From: Pectinophora gossypiella | Lineage: Eukaryota; Arthropoda; Insecta; Lepidoptera; Gelechiidae | Assembly (NCBI RefSeq): GCF_024362695.1 | Contig: NC_065424.1 | Coordinates: 9,713,840 to 9,777,839, forward strand | Direction of reading: 5' to 3' | DNA: 64,000 nucleotides | In this document: positions 1 to 9,322 of the stretch, one piece after another | How the letters are laid out: each line of letters begins with the position of its first letter | Numbering within the stretch: position 1 is the stretch's first letter | Position numbers and translations under genes: made by a program | The notes under the pieces: model-generated | Told to the model about the DNA's origin: nothing | The model's database searches: none | Seen by the model: the letters and a program-made list of their open reading frames with translations, nothing else

Positions 1-908
1 CTTCCTTATGCTTTCTTTTATTCTTTCTTTTACTTCAACTGGGTTTAAATCTTTCGCCTTCGAATCGATTTCGTCGACCAAAAGAGTCTTTTTGACATCT
101 GTCTTACGTTTTGGAGTGTCTGCAATGGGTGGAGATTTTTCTTTCTCTTTTTCTAAAGATTTCCCTCTTTTTGTTCTCGTTGGTGGTTTCGGTTCCGGTT
201 TTTCAAGAGTTTTGAATCTTGGAGGTTTTTCTATTGGATTGACTTTTTTTTTGTCTTCTTTTGCGTCAGTAGTAGAATCGTCTGATTTTATACTTTCTTT
301 CTGAGCTAATTTTTGTTTCTGAAATATTTCTAGAGGAGGGGTTTTCTTAAAATAATCGTCTCTTGGTGAACTTTCGATGATGGGTGACAGTTGTGTCTTT
401 TTATTTCTTAATGACCTGAGAAACTCTTCAGTCTCGCTTCCAGATCTCTTTCTGATTGGCTTGGAGTTCGGGTTAAGGTTCGTATTTGACTTCAAGTCTG
501 AGACATCGCTTTTACTTCTTTTTACTGTCACTACAGGTTTAGTAGTGACTACAATTGGCTTAGCCGGTGAACTGGGTTTTTTCTGCGCTCTTCTAAAAAG
601 AGTAGAAAGAGACGTTCGTTCTCTCCTCCTCTGACTCGCGTCACTCGTAGATCTTCCTAGAGGGGTTTTTCCCTTCTCTGTCACACCAGCGTCTTCGCTG
701 TTTCTTCTGTCTCTGTCGTCTTTCAATTTCCTTCTGTGTGGGAGGGAGAAGAACTTCTCGGGAGGGTGATCAGCTGTGCAGGTAATGTTAGATGCTTGTG
801 CTATGACTTTGTTGGCTTCTTCTATCAGTTCCTGTTCAGACAGATGAGTGAAGGGTTCCTTTCTAACGGCGGGTTCTGTTGAGGCTCCTCGCAACTCTCG
901 CGGTTTAC
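1..908 (-). CDS. Exon 2 of an unrecognised minus-strand gene, running off the left edge
   Basis: Read from 908 down to 1 the minus strand has no stop in 302 complete codons, after two bases that complete a split codon. The acceptor reads CTTACAG|GTAAACC. The product is rich in Lys, Glu, Ser, Pro and Arg, with runs such as KEKEKSPP and KPEPKPP, and has no membrane segment or catalytic motif; it looks disordered. The part nearest the acceptor is the most protein-like: acidic helix LSEQELIEEANKVIAQAS, then EKFFSLPHRRKLK, then a basic serine-rich stretch. Codon use is normal and no mobile-element homology is visible. Plus-strand readings here are Phe/Ser/Leu-rich mirror images. It joins the exon at 20679-20844 in phase. 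Function is unknown; a cytoskeletal or nuclear scaffold protein is only a guess from composition. Confidence 0.82.
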
Positions 909-1576
909 CTGTAAGTTAAATATTGAAGTTATTATGTGCGATAGAGGGTAGTATAGCAAATGTACGACCTATGTATTGGGAAACTTTCTTATCAACATCA
1001 TTGATAGCATATATATTTATAAATTTTCGTTAGAAGTAGAAGTTACAACCTTAATAGTATAAGATTATGTCACCATGCTATAGTGTGTTCGAAGAATGTT
1101 TGTTATACTTAGTTATAGCGAAACAGGTATTAGATACTGTTAGTCAATAAAATGTTTTAGTTAGATTCTAACAACAAATAGAAGTTTTACTTGTACATAA
1201 TATTAATATAGAAACAGACAACCTTATCGCTAAAACAAAATCCTAATAGGATGGAGATACTTAAGAAAGTGTCGGAAGACGATATATTAATACGTAACGT
1301 GTTTTGAAAGAAAAAAAAACTGAATTTTTTGACCGGCTTTGTTTACGAAACAAAAGGATCTGTCAGTGTATGATGTTTCATTTTTTACGAGAATATTAAT
1401 GTAAAAAATAATATTATTGTAAGAGCACAATGACCTCCGGGTCATTGGAAGTTTATGGGTGTTGCAGACAGATTCGTATCTGAGACAACCATAATGATTG
1501 ATCGTTATAAAATACTATACCAAGTAGACTTTTGATATGTTTTGAGTTTAGTAGATGTTTATAGTCATCTGTTTCC
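909..1576. other. AT-rich intron sequence, nothing recognised
   Basis: This is unique-looking AT-rich sequence next to the exon 2 acceptor. No repeat family, RNA gene or coding frame was recognised in it. Confidence 0.4.
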
Positions 1577-1901
1577 CTGCTCGATCGAATCAGAAATGAG
1601 GAGATCCGCAGGAGAACTAAAGTCACCGACATAGCTCGGAGAATTGCAAAGCTGAAGTGGCAGTGGGCAGGACACATAGCGAGGAGAACCGATGGCCGCT
1701 GGGGCGGAAAGGTTCTAGAATGGCGACCACGCATCGGACGACGCTCAGTGGGTAGGCCCGCTACAAGGTGAACCGACGATCTGGTGAAGGTCGCGGGAAG
1801 CCACTGGATGCGGGCAGCGCAGGACCGATCGTCGTGGGTATCCTTGGGGGAGGCCTATGCCTAGCAGTGGGCGTCGTACGGCTGATAATGATGATGATGA
1901 G
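1577..1901 (+). pseudogene. RTE-T LINE, broken C-terminal end of the reverse-transcriptase ORF
   Basis: The frame reads RIRNEEIRRRTKVTDIARRI, then KLKWQWAGHIARRTDGRWGG and GRPATR. It then has a TGA where RTE proteins usually have Trp, resumes as DDLVKVAG and MRAAQDRSSW, and has a second stop (TAG) before the final WASYG. The WAGHIAR and RAAQDR..W blocks are typical of the RTE clade C-terminus. It ends in a GATGATGATGATGA tail. It is 5' truncated and inactive. Its tail matches those of SINE-B and SINE-C. Confidence 0.8.
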
Positions 1902-1911
1902 ATGTTTATAG

Positions 1912-2170
1912 CCACTGTGGTCCTGTGGTACACCGATTAGCTTCTCAAACAGGGGGCGCTCAGTCGAACCCCGGTACCGGATTTGCATCAATGAGTTATT
2001 AATTCATTTTAAGTGCAGTTTTCACTAACACAGTTGGCTCGACATTTATAGACGGCGATACGAACCTATCACGCTGGTCTAACAGAAAGCTCGGTGAGGT
2101 GTGGGTACCTAGTTCATCTTGCGATGGATGTACCTCTAACTGCTGTAGTTGGGATATAGTCGCTTATGTT
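1912..2170 (+). mobile_element. SINE-P, near-complete copy
   Basis: It starts with a tRNA-like head (TGTGGTCCTGTGGTACACCG, B-box-like GTCGAACCCCGGTACCGG). A body follows that is repeated in about ten other places (TTTTCACTAACACAGTTGGC; AACAGAAAGCTCGGTGAGGT), and it ends near GGGATATAGTCGCTTATG. Confidence 0.78.
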
Positions 2171-2197
2171 TATTGTTTATGTGTCGTAAAACCTTAA

Positions 2198-2364
2198 AAT
2201 ATTTTTCTCTCAGACGACGCCCTGAGCCGAGGTTCGCGCTGGGCACCCTCAGACCTGTTGTCTTAAACATTGTACCGGGTGAGAGGCTTCAGCGCTCCGC
2301 ATTTGTCCGGCCAAGTAGTTAATGCCATCTGCAGCAAACCTACAATAAGTCACGTCAAAAAAAA
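2198..2364 (-). mobile_element. Repeat N, partial copy
   Basis: This is the reverse complement of the N family seen at 32070 (CACCCGGTACAA, GACAACAGG, GGGTGCCCAG blocks). It ends in GTCACGTCAAAAAAAA, the N leader. Confidence 0.7.
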
Positions 2365-2591
2365 GTGTAAAATGTCGCTGTGGAGCCTTAAAATGACGTC
2401 ACAGCCGCAGGTTGCGGTGGTCATACTTATTTTTAGCAACTTTCGAATAAACAACTTTTTGTTGGTAAGTTTTTTGTTCGTGTTGCGAATTTTTAGTCGT
2501 ATTGTAGAGAGTCTTGATAGAACCTTTTTTTGTACTTGATGACCGTGGTCGTGTGGTATATTGACGGAAATAAGATAGGTTTTTAAAATTT

Positions 2592-2669
2592 CTGACTCGG
2601 ACGGGATTTGAATCCGCAGCTCTTGGCAAGCCAGGACGAGCTTGTTAACCATTACACCACCGGGTTCTC
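2592..2669 (-). repeat. tRNA-like SINE head or tRNA fossil
   Basis: The minus strand shows an A-box-like GGTGGTGTAATGGTTAACA and a B-box-like GGATTCAAATCCC about 40 bases later. The acceptor ends and T stem do not pair, so it is not a working tRNA. Confidence 0.5.
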
Positions 2670-2881
2670 TTCTTGTCCATGCGAAGTTCTTTCGATCTTT
2701 GAAACACAAATTTAATCACGCTATATACAATATTTTTTCCACTGAAATAATTGCATTTTTGGTTCATTTTCGTTTTATAATATTTTTGGATACTTTCCAG
2801 CCTATTTTATAAATGCAGTAAACTTATGGAATTTAATACGTGATACATTCACACACATTACACATTCTAACCATACTATAC

Positions 2882-2895
2882 ACATACACACACAG

Positions 2896-2926
<31 letters not shown>

Positions 2927-2939
2927 TACACACACACAT
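2882..2939. repeat. (CA)n / (TC)n microsatellite
   Basis: This is a mixed run of CACACA and CTCTCT dinucleotides with a few interruptions. Confidence 0.9.
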
Positions 2940-3063
2940 CCATAGACAATAGGAAGAAAGAGTGACACACAAAAATGACTTGTGTTAACTAAAGTAGGTA
3001 CTTTTCTCACTTTTCTTTTTTTGTTCCTATTTTTCATTTTGTCAAACCTAGTCTTAAATATAT

Positions 3064-3317
3064 AATAAGCTCCCTAAGGACTTAAGAGATGAAACTAAAA
3101 CTAATTTATTTATAAAAAATCTAAAAACAATGCTAATTAAAAAGAGCTATTATACTGTAGACGAATTTTTAAATGATAAGTTTTAATTTTAATACACACT
3201 TCCTCTCTTCCCTTCAACGTTGCTGTGCCCTACAGGGTCCATGTTTTAGTTCCTATGCCTATGTAACACCCCATTGTACTACATGGAATGCAATAAATAA
3301 TTTTGAATTGAATTGAG
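3064..3317 (+). pseudogene. CR1/Jockey-type LINE C-terminus and 3' UTR
   Basis: The frame NKLPKDLRDETKTNLFIKNL, then KTMLIKKSYYTVDEFLNDKF and a stop, is the usual C-terminal end of lepidopteran CR1/Jockey reverse transcriptases. A 3' UTR follows (TTGCTGTGCCCTACAGGG, ATGTAACACC) and a tail GCAATAAATAATTTTGAATT. Only the last about 250 bp are present, as expected for 5' truncation. The 16380 copy has the same 3' UTR. Confidence 0.72.
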
Positions 3318-3765
3318 AATTAATTAAAAGGAGTATTAACCAAAATATTTGTTAAGAAATAAACTATTTTTGTTTATTTTTTTATTTATTTTATTTTTAT
3401 TCACTAACACTCGTACAATACTTGTCGTCTAAGAATTAGGATCTAGTTCTTTAAAGCATATAAAATGTCTAATTAACGGTGATTTGAACAACCGCTAGCA
3501 AACAGGTTCGGCGTTTTGAATACGTGTTTTGCTAAATAACGACAGAAATTTATTACGCGACTGATTTATTGTAGGTAAATATTTATTTTTGTTTTCATTG
3601 CCAAGATTTTTCAGATGGTACGGCATTTAATGAGGAGGTAAAAGGCATATTACGAGGAAAGTCATGAGAATGAATGTGGATGCCAGGGGTAGGAGATGAC
3701 CCAAACAATTGTGGATGGATTGTGTGAAGAAGGATATGTGTGTGAACGGTGTGAGTACTACGAGG
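3317..3765. other. AT-rich spacer
   Basis: No gene or named repeat family was recognised. Past the LINE tail it contains short poly-T and TTTATTTTAT runs. Confidence 0.35.
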
Positions 3766-3914
3766 CTAAAAAAACCACATCGAAGCAATTCATCTAAAAA
3801 AGCAATATTGCAATTTAACATTTGCGCATATAAAAGTAAGTGCGCAATGCACATAGATGTCAAATAGCAATATTGCTTTTTTAGATGAATTGCTTTGATG
3901 TGACCTTTTAACCC
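3766..3914. mobile_element. MITE-Q, complete palindromic copy
   Basis: Arms of about 55 bp are inverted: CACATCGAAGCAATTCATCT on the left and AGATGAATTGCTTTGATGTG on the right. Both carry AGCAATATTGC. Related copies lie at 56250 and 63508, with half copies at 21655 and elsewhere. It has no coding capacity. Confidence 0.78.
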
Positions 3915-3970
3915 CTCTGATATGACACTGCCAAAGATGAATGAAAGATTTTAACGGTTTTAGCACAGAC

Positions 3971-4080
3971 ATAGAATAAATACTACGTATTGAACGGTAC
4001 GGAAATTCTCCGCCCCGCACCAATTCATATTGGGCGATGACCTCACCCCCTCTGGGTTTTACTTTAGTTTTAAATGGCTA
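3971..4080 (+). repeat. Repeat BB, partial
   Basis: It has the blocks AATACTACGTATTGAACGG, TCTCCGCCCCGCAC and CACCCCCTCTGGGT, which recur at 41218, 51120 (reverse) and 54985. The class is unknown. Confidence 0.6.
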
Positions 4081-4181
4081 TAACCTGTTAAGAAGTAAAG
4101 GAAAGCGCGCGGCTAATTGTGTAGCGTGCACTTACGCGCTAGGCAGCACAAGGCAAGAATGAAAATTCGCTTGTATAGCTT

Positions 4182-4796
4182 CCCTTTGGTTTTGGTTTCA
4201 TACAAGACCATTAACCCGGCCCCAGGGGAACAGAGACATCTTCTCTGCCCTCCACTGGGGCAATTCCTCGGCGCATCCTTGCCGCGGGAGTGGGGGCCTC
4301 TTACTTCAGTAAGCCGGAGTGAGATGGTGGCTGTATTCGGATAGAGACCCAGACCTACAGGGTATAACGTAGAACCCTTGTCCAGGTATATGGGTGAAAA
4401 CCTCAACGGTTGCAGAGGCGGAGATGGGAGCCATCGGTTCGGCAATGCAGGACGGAAGGGGCAAGTCACAGGGACTGTAACCTGGAATATGCCGCCAGAT
4501 TGTACTGTATCTATCATCATCTGTTTTAATTTGTTTTGTATGTTGTGTGCAATAAAGTATATTTGATTTGATTTGAATATGATAGAGGGTAGCAGTAACT
4601 GTCAGTACTATTCACAGGCGTAGGATAGGGCTAGTACGGCTTTGAAATAGACTACTTAAGGCGCCATCCCACTCGCGTCAGACAGAGTATTGCGGGGCGG
4701 AAGGCAAGAGGGAAACTGTCCCATTTTTCCCTAAAAAGTAACATGGAGATGGAAAGCTACACCGAATAGAGCGTGGCTCTTAAAGTGATGATAATG
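4182..4796 (+). mobile_element. SINE-H copy with a LINE end inserted in it
   Basis: It matches the copy at 23527-24020 (reverse) over about 500 bp, apart from the 83-bp insert at 4492-4574. It ends in ...GCGTGGCTCTTAAAGTGATGATAATG, the same end as RTE-2 LINEs. The reading frames inside it (minus 4113-4520 and plus 4117-4344) do not resemble known proteins. Confidence 0.72.
4492..4574 (+). mobile_element. LINE 3' end (family I) inserted in SINE-H
   Basis: The insert starts CCGCCAGATTGTACTG and ends AATAAAGTATATTTGATTTG. It is flanked by GAATATG at 4485-4491 and 4575-4581. The same element lies in reverse at 6494-6608. Confidence 0.82.
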
Positions 4797-5097
4797 TTAC
4801 GTGTGGACTGGCAAAATGTCATCATACAGTTTCTCTATCATGACACCAACACCGAAAGTGTTGCAAGTTCCCCGATGTACCTCTGCCCACCACAGTAGGG
4901 GTCTATATGCGTCAGTTTTTTGTACGTTAAGTATAATAAAGAAACTAACAGAATGACTCCACATTGTCATTCATCAGTGCGTCAGTACGTCAGTCATTAT
5001 GTTTTTGTGAGCTGTCTGAGGTGACTGACTTGCGTGGGCGCAGGTTCTGTACTTAAATTTGGAAGTAGGATTGCATTGATTTTAACGTCTTTACTTA

Positions 5098-5400
5098 GTC
5101 TCCCTCTTCTATCGTGTGGGTTGTGAGGCGGAGTACCAGCCTCATCAACCCTGGTGTCACGGACGGTTACTATTGAGCCGCCAAAGGCCCCTGACATGGC
5201 TCATTTATCAAATACTTAGTTGATAAATGAGCCATGCCATGTAAGTAAGTACTTACATCAGTAAACGACTACTTACTTACACCAGTAAGTAGTAACTGGG
5301 ACCAACGGCTTAACGTGCTTTCCGAAGCACGGATCATCTTACTTTCGGACAATCAGGTGATCAGCCTGTAATGTCCTAACCAAACTAAGGACCACAAACT
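5098..5400 (-). mobile_element. SINE-A, head missing
   Basis: The tail (CTTCTATCGTGTGGGTTGTG) and body of SINE-A are present; the tRNA-like head is lost. An extra inverted repeat, GGCTCATTTATCAA with TTGATAAATGAGCC, interrupts it at 5198-5234. Confidence 0.82.
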
Positions 5401-5457
5401 CACTACAGTATCGCATGATACAGTAAGTACCTACTTTTTCATGTCGCCATATTTATT

Positions 5458-5512
5458 AATAGTGGAAACTGCACATAAGATACTTTTTCCGGTGCTGGGT
5501 ATCGAACCGGCG
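5458..5512 (-). repeat. SINE-P-like head fragment
   Basis: The minus strand shows GCCGGTTCGATACCCAGCACC followed by a GTGCAGTTTCCACTA block like the SINE-P body. Confidence 0.45.
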
Positions 5513-5520
5513 GACCGCTT

Positions 5521-5578
5521 CCTTTTCAGCGGATAAGAAAATGACAGGTATAACGTAACATAAAATTAGGTGTCTGGG
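5521..5578. repeat. MITE-O right arm
   Basis: It carries CAGCGGATAAGAAAATGACAG and ATAAAATTAGGTGTCTG, the right end of MITE-O. Confidence 0.65.
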
Positions 5579-5727
5579 GGACACTGAGGGCTCTCACCCG
5601 GTACAAAATTTAAGACAACAGGCCCGAGGGTGCCCAGTTGAGCGAGAACTTCGTCCCGAACCTAGTGGGCCGATAGCGATAATCGTTTACCCGGCGGGGT
5701 CGGTATCGGCGTCATGAAGTGTTCAGT
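5579..5727 (+). mobile_element. Repeat N, partial
   Basis: The blocks CTCTCACCCGGTACAA, GACAACAGGCCCGAGGGTGC and GGCGGGGTCGGTATCG match N at 32070, with the middle deleted. Confidence 0.68.
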
Positions 5728-5740
5728 ACATACATAGTCA

Positions 5741-6030
5741 GCATCATGAGCCCATTAACGTCCCCACTGCTGGGGCACGGGCCTTCCCCATGGATGGATA
5801 GGGAGATCGGGCCTTAAACCGCCACGCGGGCCCAGTGCGGATTGATCGTTATTAATGACTGCTAATGCAACCGGGACCAACGGCTTAACGTGCCTTCCGA
5901 AGCACGGAGGAGCTCGAGATGAAAACTTTTTTTTTGTGGTCACCCATCCTATGACCGGCCTTTGCGAAAGTTGCTTAACTTCAACAATCGCAGACCGAGC
6001 GCGTTTACCGCTGCGCCACCGAGCTCCTCA
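5741..6030 (-). mobile_element. SINE-C, full length (tRNA/5S rRNA chimera)
   Basis: On the minus strand the head is GAGGAGCTCGGTGGCGCAGC. It is followed by a 5S-like block (GAAGTTAAGCAACTTTCGC; GGATGGGTGACCAC), the shared SINE core, and a tail with CCAGCAGTGGGGACGTTAAT. Confidence 0.85.
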
Positions 6031-6036
6031 GTACGT

Positions 6037-6167
6037 ACGGTCACGAGCATTTAATATGTTTACACTTTGGTACCATGTCACATTAACTTTTTTGACAAAT
6101 TGAACTGTAAGTCTCACTAAATTATGTTAGTGCGACAGAGTCCTAAAGTGGGTACATTATGTTGCTG
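6037..6167 (+). mobile_element. MITE-F, right end missing
   Basis: The left end GTACGGTCACGAGCA and interior of MITE-F directly abut SINE-C. The right inverted end is absent. Confidence 0.75.
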
Positions 6168-6373
6168 GGTATAAGTATTACTGTTTATTTTATGCTTATG
6201 AGTATAGCTATAAACGTTCATTATTTTCAGAGCCCACACAGATTGCACGGAACAAACTCAATACATAATGGCGCTATAGACAAACATACTGTTTAGTAAG
6301 TTTAGACCTGTGATGACATCATCATCAGAAGTTTACACAAGTGCTTAAAGCGAGGTCTTCGACTCAGGCTATC

Positions 6374-6484
6374 TACACTAATATTGTAAATGCGAAAGTA
6401 TATCTGTCTGTTACCTTTTAACCGCTGAACCAATTTAGATGAAATTTGCCTGAAAATCACCCTCTAAAATATCTGTTTTCACGC
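6374..6484 (+). repeat. Helitron-like 5' end fragment
   Basis: CTACACTAATATTGTAAATG followed by a GCTGAACCAATTTAGATGAA block is the usual start of a common lepidopteran Helitron group. No 3' end is attached. Confidence 0.5.
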
Positions 6485-6493
6485 GTCTTTTCA

Positions 6494-6608
6494 AATGAAA
6501 TCAAATCAAATATACTTTATTGCACACAACATACAAAACAAATTCACACAGATGATGATAGATACAGTACAATCTGGCGGCCTTATTGCTAAGCAGCAAT
6601 AATAATTA
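6494..6608 (-). mobile_element. LINE 3' end (family I) with 9-bp target duplication
   Basis: The minus strand reads CCGCCAGATTGTACTGTATC and ends TATATTTGATTTGATTTCATT. It is flanked by perfect GTCTTTTCA at 6485-6493 and 6609-6617. It is nearly the same sequence as 4492-4574 but longer at the 5' side. Confidence 0.85.
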
Positions 6609-6631
6609 GTCTTTTCAGTGGTTTAGAGCCC

Positions 6632-6704
6632 CAGCCGGGATTCAAACCTGGGATACCATGATGTAAGTCACGTGTTCTTCGAACTGGGCTATCGCGGATA
6701 TATT
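6632..6704 (-). repeat. tRNA-like SINE head (type E)
   Basis: The minus strand has GCGATAGCCCAGTTCGAAGA and the B-box-like GGTTTGAATCCCGGC. The acceptor stem does not pair. A relative lies at 14203. Confidence 0.5.
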
Positions 6705-6737
6705 AAAGAGATAATATTATGTTTCGGAGTAGGAATA

Positions 6738-6925
6738 CTACTACTACTGTTGTACTGATGACATTGGAGTGGAGTGGCAGACATATGTGTCTAACCACTT
6801 TCTTTGCCGCTTGTTCATCAGTCATCCCGTGATCATGGCACTTGAAACAGTGTCGAAATATCGGGAGTCTCATATCCCTGATTTAAACGATAAGAACCCG
6901 TTATTATGTGTTTTAATTAGTTTCT
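6738..6925 (+). mobile_element. MITE-M-related copy
   Basis: It contains CAGTCATCCCGTGATCATGG, ATATCGGGAGTCTCATATCC and the end GTTATTATGTGTTTTAAT, shared with 25958 and 46890. Confidence 0.62.
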
Positions 6926-7153
6926 GTAGGAAAAAAAACTGTGATTTCAATTTTACCCGAATTGAAATCAATCGAAAGAAATAACAATAGTATAATAATT
7001 ATGAAAATATTTATTCAGAAAAAAGTACAAAATTTTTGAAAGTAAATTGAAATGAAATCGAGATTTTGTTGAATAAAATCACATTAGAATGTAATTTTTA
7101 TAAAAGGCGGTTAAGTACGTAGTATTCACTATAAGACAACAATATGACGACTC

Positions 7154-7158
7154 GCACA

Positions 7159-7209
<51 letters not shown>

Positions 7210-7222
7210 ACACACACACACA

Positions 7223-7279
<57 letters not shown>
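7154..7279. repeat. (CA)n microsatellite, about 126 bp
   Basis: This is an almost pure CA run with three TA interruptions. The open frames through it are artefacts of the repeat. Confidence 0.96.
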
Positions 7280-7281
<2 letters not shown>

Positions 7282-7399
7282 GCACAGGAACAGAACTTTG
7301 AAATTTTGTTTTGTTGTTTTTTTTTTCTTTTTGCAACCTCCGTATTTTTTACGAGTTTACAGGATCCTTGTTAATCTTACCAAGTAATATGTAGATAGC

Positions 7400-7727
7400 T
7401 GTAACTGGTCTCACATATTATTGTAAATGAAACCAAACATTGTACAATTAATATGACTGATGCTATCCCAAATGAAAAAAAAAAATAGATATGCAAAACG
7501 CGAACGCAGTCGCGGCGCGGGCGCTATGCTCGTGAGTAATATGTAAAGTGATCGCTAACTTGAATATTTTGCTAAAAAAGGTGATAACGGTAGTGTTTCT
7601 AAGATATAGCATTTGGTATAGAATGACCACTTTATTGGTTACAGAGATAAGATCAGCCTACTTATGCGAACTCACGACTGGTGTGAGGACACAAGTAAAC
7701 GGAAAATAACTTGCAGCCAATTTTGAT
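7400..7727. other. Spacer, nothing recognised
   Basis: Mixed AT-rich sequence with a short GC-rich island near 7500-7530. No repeat family or gene is seen. Confidence 0.3.
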
Positions 7728-7850
7728 TCGGAGGACATTGTTCACACAATGTTCCCAGAGTGGGAATGTTTACGTTGTAAAAACTCTTTAAATAGTAAGG
7801 ACTCTAGCTGCTTTTCTTCTTCAAATTGTTCTTTCTTGTACTTTGGTCTT
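7728..7850 (+). repeat. Repeat CC copy
   Basis: ATGTTCCCAGAGTGGGAATG followed by AAACTCTTTAAATAGTAAGG and GCTGCTTTTCTTCTTC recurs at 46362, with the palindromic start again at 47078. Confidence 0.58.
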
Positions 7851-7944
7851 ATCTACCTAAAAGTTAGGTAACTAAGCTCTTTATACACAAGTTTTGTTGG
7901 GTACGGCACATCACTGGTACCGACTACTAGTGTTGATCCCAGTA

Positions 7945-8045
7945 CACGTCATATAATTTTATTATAAGTTATACCTCTCATTCTTATCCGCCGAAAAAGA
8001 AAGAGACGGAAGATTGACAGACAGCTCTTAATTTTAAAATTAATT
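7945..8045. repeat. MITE-O left half
   Basis: TATACCTCTCATTCTTATCC and CCGCCGAAAAAGAAAG match the left arm of MITE-O. Confidence 0.65.
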
Positions 8046-8547
8046 GGTAACGAACAATTCTTCAATAAAATCAATCAACACGGAATAAAAGAACCTAATT
8101 TATAAAAAATAAACGACGAATTTAATTGCTTCATTACACTAAATACAAAACTCAATAGACCAGGTACACTGTCAATAATTTACTCTACGTCATTTTAAAA
8201 TGAAACCTGTTAGCAAGGTCAGTGTGAAGAATTTGCTATGTGGGATGAATGTCAGACTGTTATGGCATTCAATGATGTGACATCCTTGTGGTATAATCGT
8301 GCAATCACAGCGTTTAATTCTGTTGTAGGGCCCATAAGATGGGTGGTGATGTAGGCTGTGTTTATCTGTACATAATTGAATAATATAATTTGAGAGCCAG
8401 GGTCTTGTCGGTGTAGAAGTTCAAATCCCAGTACGGGCTTAAACCAATGGCTATGTGGTTTAAACAAATTTAGGACATTCTTTATTTACATATTTAAAAA
8501 GATTATAAGTACTTCAAGATTGTTTTTTTTTAAAGCTGATTATGAGA
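8046..8547. other. Spacer with a lone B-box-like motif
   Basis: No gene is seen. At about 8419-8441, GAAGTTCAAATCCCAG resembles a Pol III B box without a matching A box. Confidence 0.3.
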
Positions 8548-8655
8548 TCCATAGGGCAGAAGGCAAGAGAGAAACCACTGCCCTATTTTTCCCTAAAAAA
8601 GTAGCATGGAGACCGCTACACCGACAGGAGCGTGGCTCTTAAATAAGTGATGATG
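8548..8655 (+). mobile_element. SINE-H 3' end
   Basis: It has GAAGGCAAGAGAGAAACCAC and the end GAGCGTGGCTCTTAAATAAG followed by TGATGATGA. Confidence 0.72.
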
Positions 8656-9275
8656 AGATCCATGAGGAAGTCATAGACTTATCTATAGATTTTCCTATTC
8701 AAAATGGGACAAATTGGAATGTCTCCGAAGATTGTCACCTATATTTGTTTTTGCATTTTTTTTTATTAATTACTTATAAGAATAGTTGTGTACGTTAGAC
8801 CAACACGCATTGATTCCAAAAGTTTCAATTCCAGTCATAAATCAATTAACCTTACCCAATCAGAAATCGGACTCGATTAACTTATTTAAATTAAAACATT
8901 TCTCGGAACAGGCCGAGGCTTTCGCAAGAGTCGATCACAAAAGGCTCGAGTCCCAGGTCAATGTCGGTCCAGAATAGGCTTGTACAAAGCTTGTATGAAG
9001 TTGATATCGTCATCGACCGCCATTTTAGGCCTGTCTGAGTGAAGTCAGATTCGTATCTCCTCGCCGCCCCCACGCGAAGGCCTAATGACTGCCCCAGGGT
9101 GTCAATCTCGGACCGCTAGTATTTATATTGCATACGAGATTTGTAAATTGATAATGGTTATTGGTGTCTCATTAAGCCCGATGCAGTTGTGTCCAAAACG
9201 GTACATGATTGTAGAATATCGGTGTCGGTAATTTTGATTTCCGAAATTAGATAAACTGAGAAAGGTTTTTTTTTT
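8656..9275. other. Spacer, no gene recognised
   Basis: Two short open frames here (8786-8977 plus, 8891-9073 minus) lack splice sites, start context and repeat or family similarity. Confidence 0.3.
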
Positions 9276-9322
9276 CTTTCGTGTGGGTAGTGAGGTTAAT
9301 GATCGTCCTCATCAACCCTGAA
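9276..9322 (-). repeat. SINE-A tail fragment
   Basis: TTTCGTGTGGGTAGTGAGGT and CCTCATCAACCCTG are diverged SINE-A tail sequence. Confidence 0.6.

Noticed and set aside
8..634. Plus-strand open frames at 8-304 and 377-634
   Set aside because: They are Phe/Ser/Leu-rich mirror images of the Lys/Ser/Glu-rich minus-strand exon, which is open over the full 908 bases and ends at a splice site.
905..917. Plus-strand donor reading CCT|GTAAGT at 911
   Set aside because: The same bases read as an acceptor TTACAG|G on the minus strand, where the long open frame lies and where the phase fits exon 1.
4113..4566. 135-codon minus frame and overlapping plus frames
   Set aside because: They lie in SINE-H, and the sister copy at 23527 does not keep the frames open.
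5880..5970. 5S rRNA gene
   Set aside because: Only the internal promoter part is present, inside SINE-C; the 5' and 3' stems of 5S rRNA are missing.
6632..6704. tRNA gene
   Set aside because: The B box is good, but the acceptor stem ends do not pair, and a related sequence at 14203 is broken by a hairpin.
7079..7374. Open frames of Cys/Val or Thr/His repeats
   Set aside because: They translate a (CA)n microsatellite and have no support beyond it.
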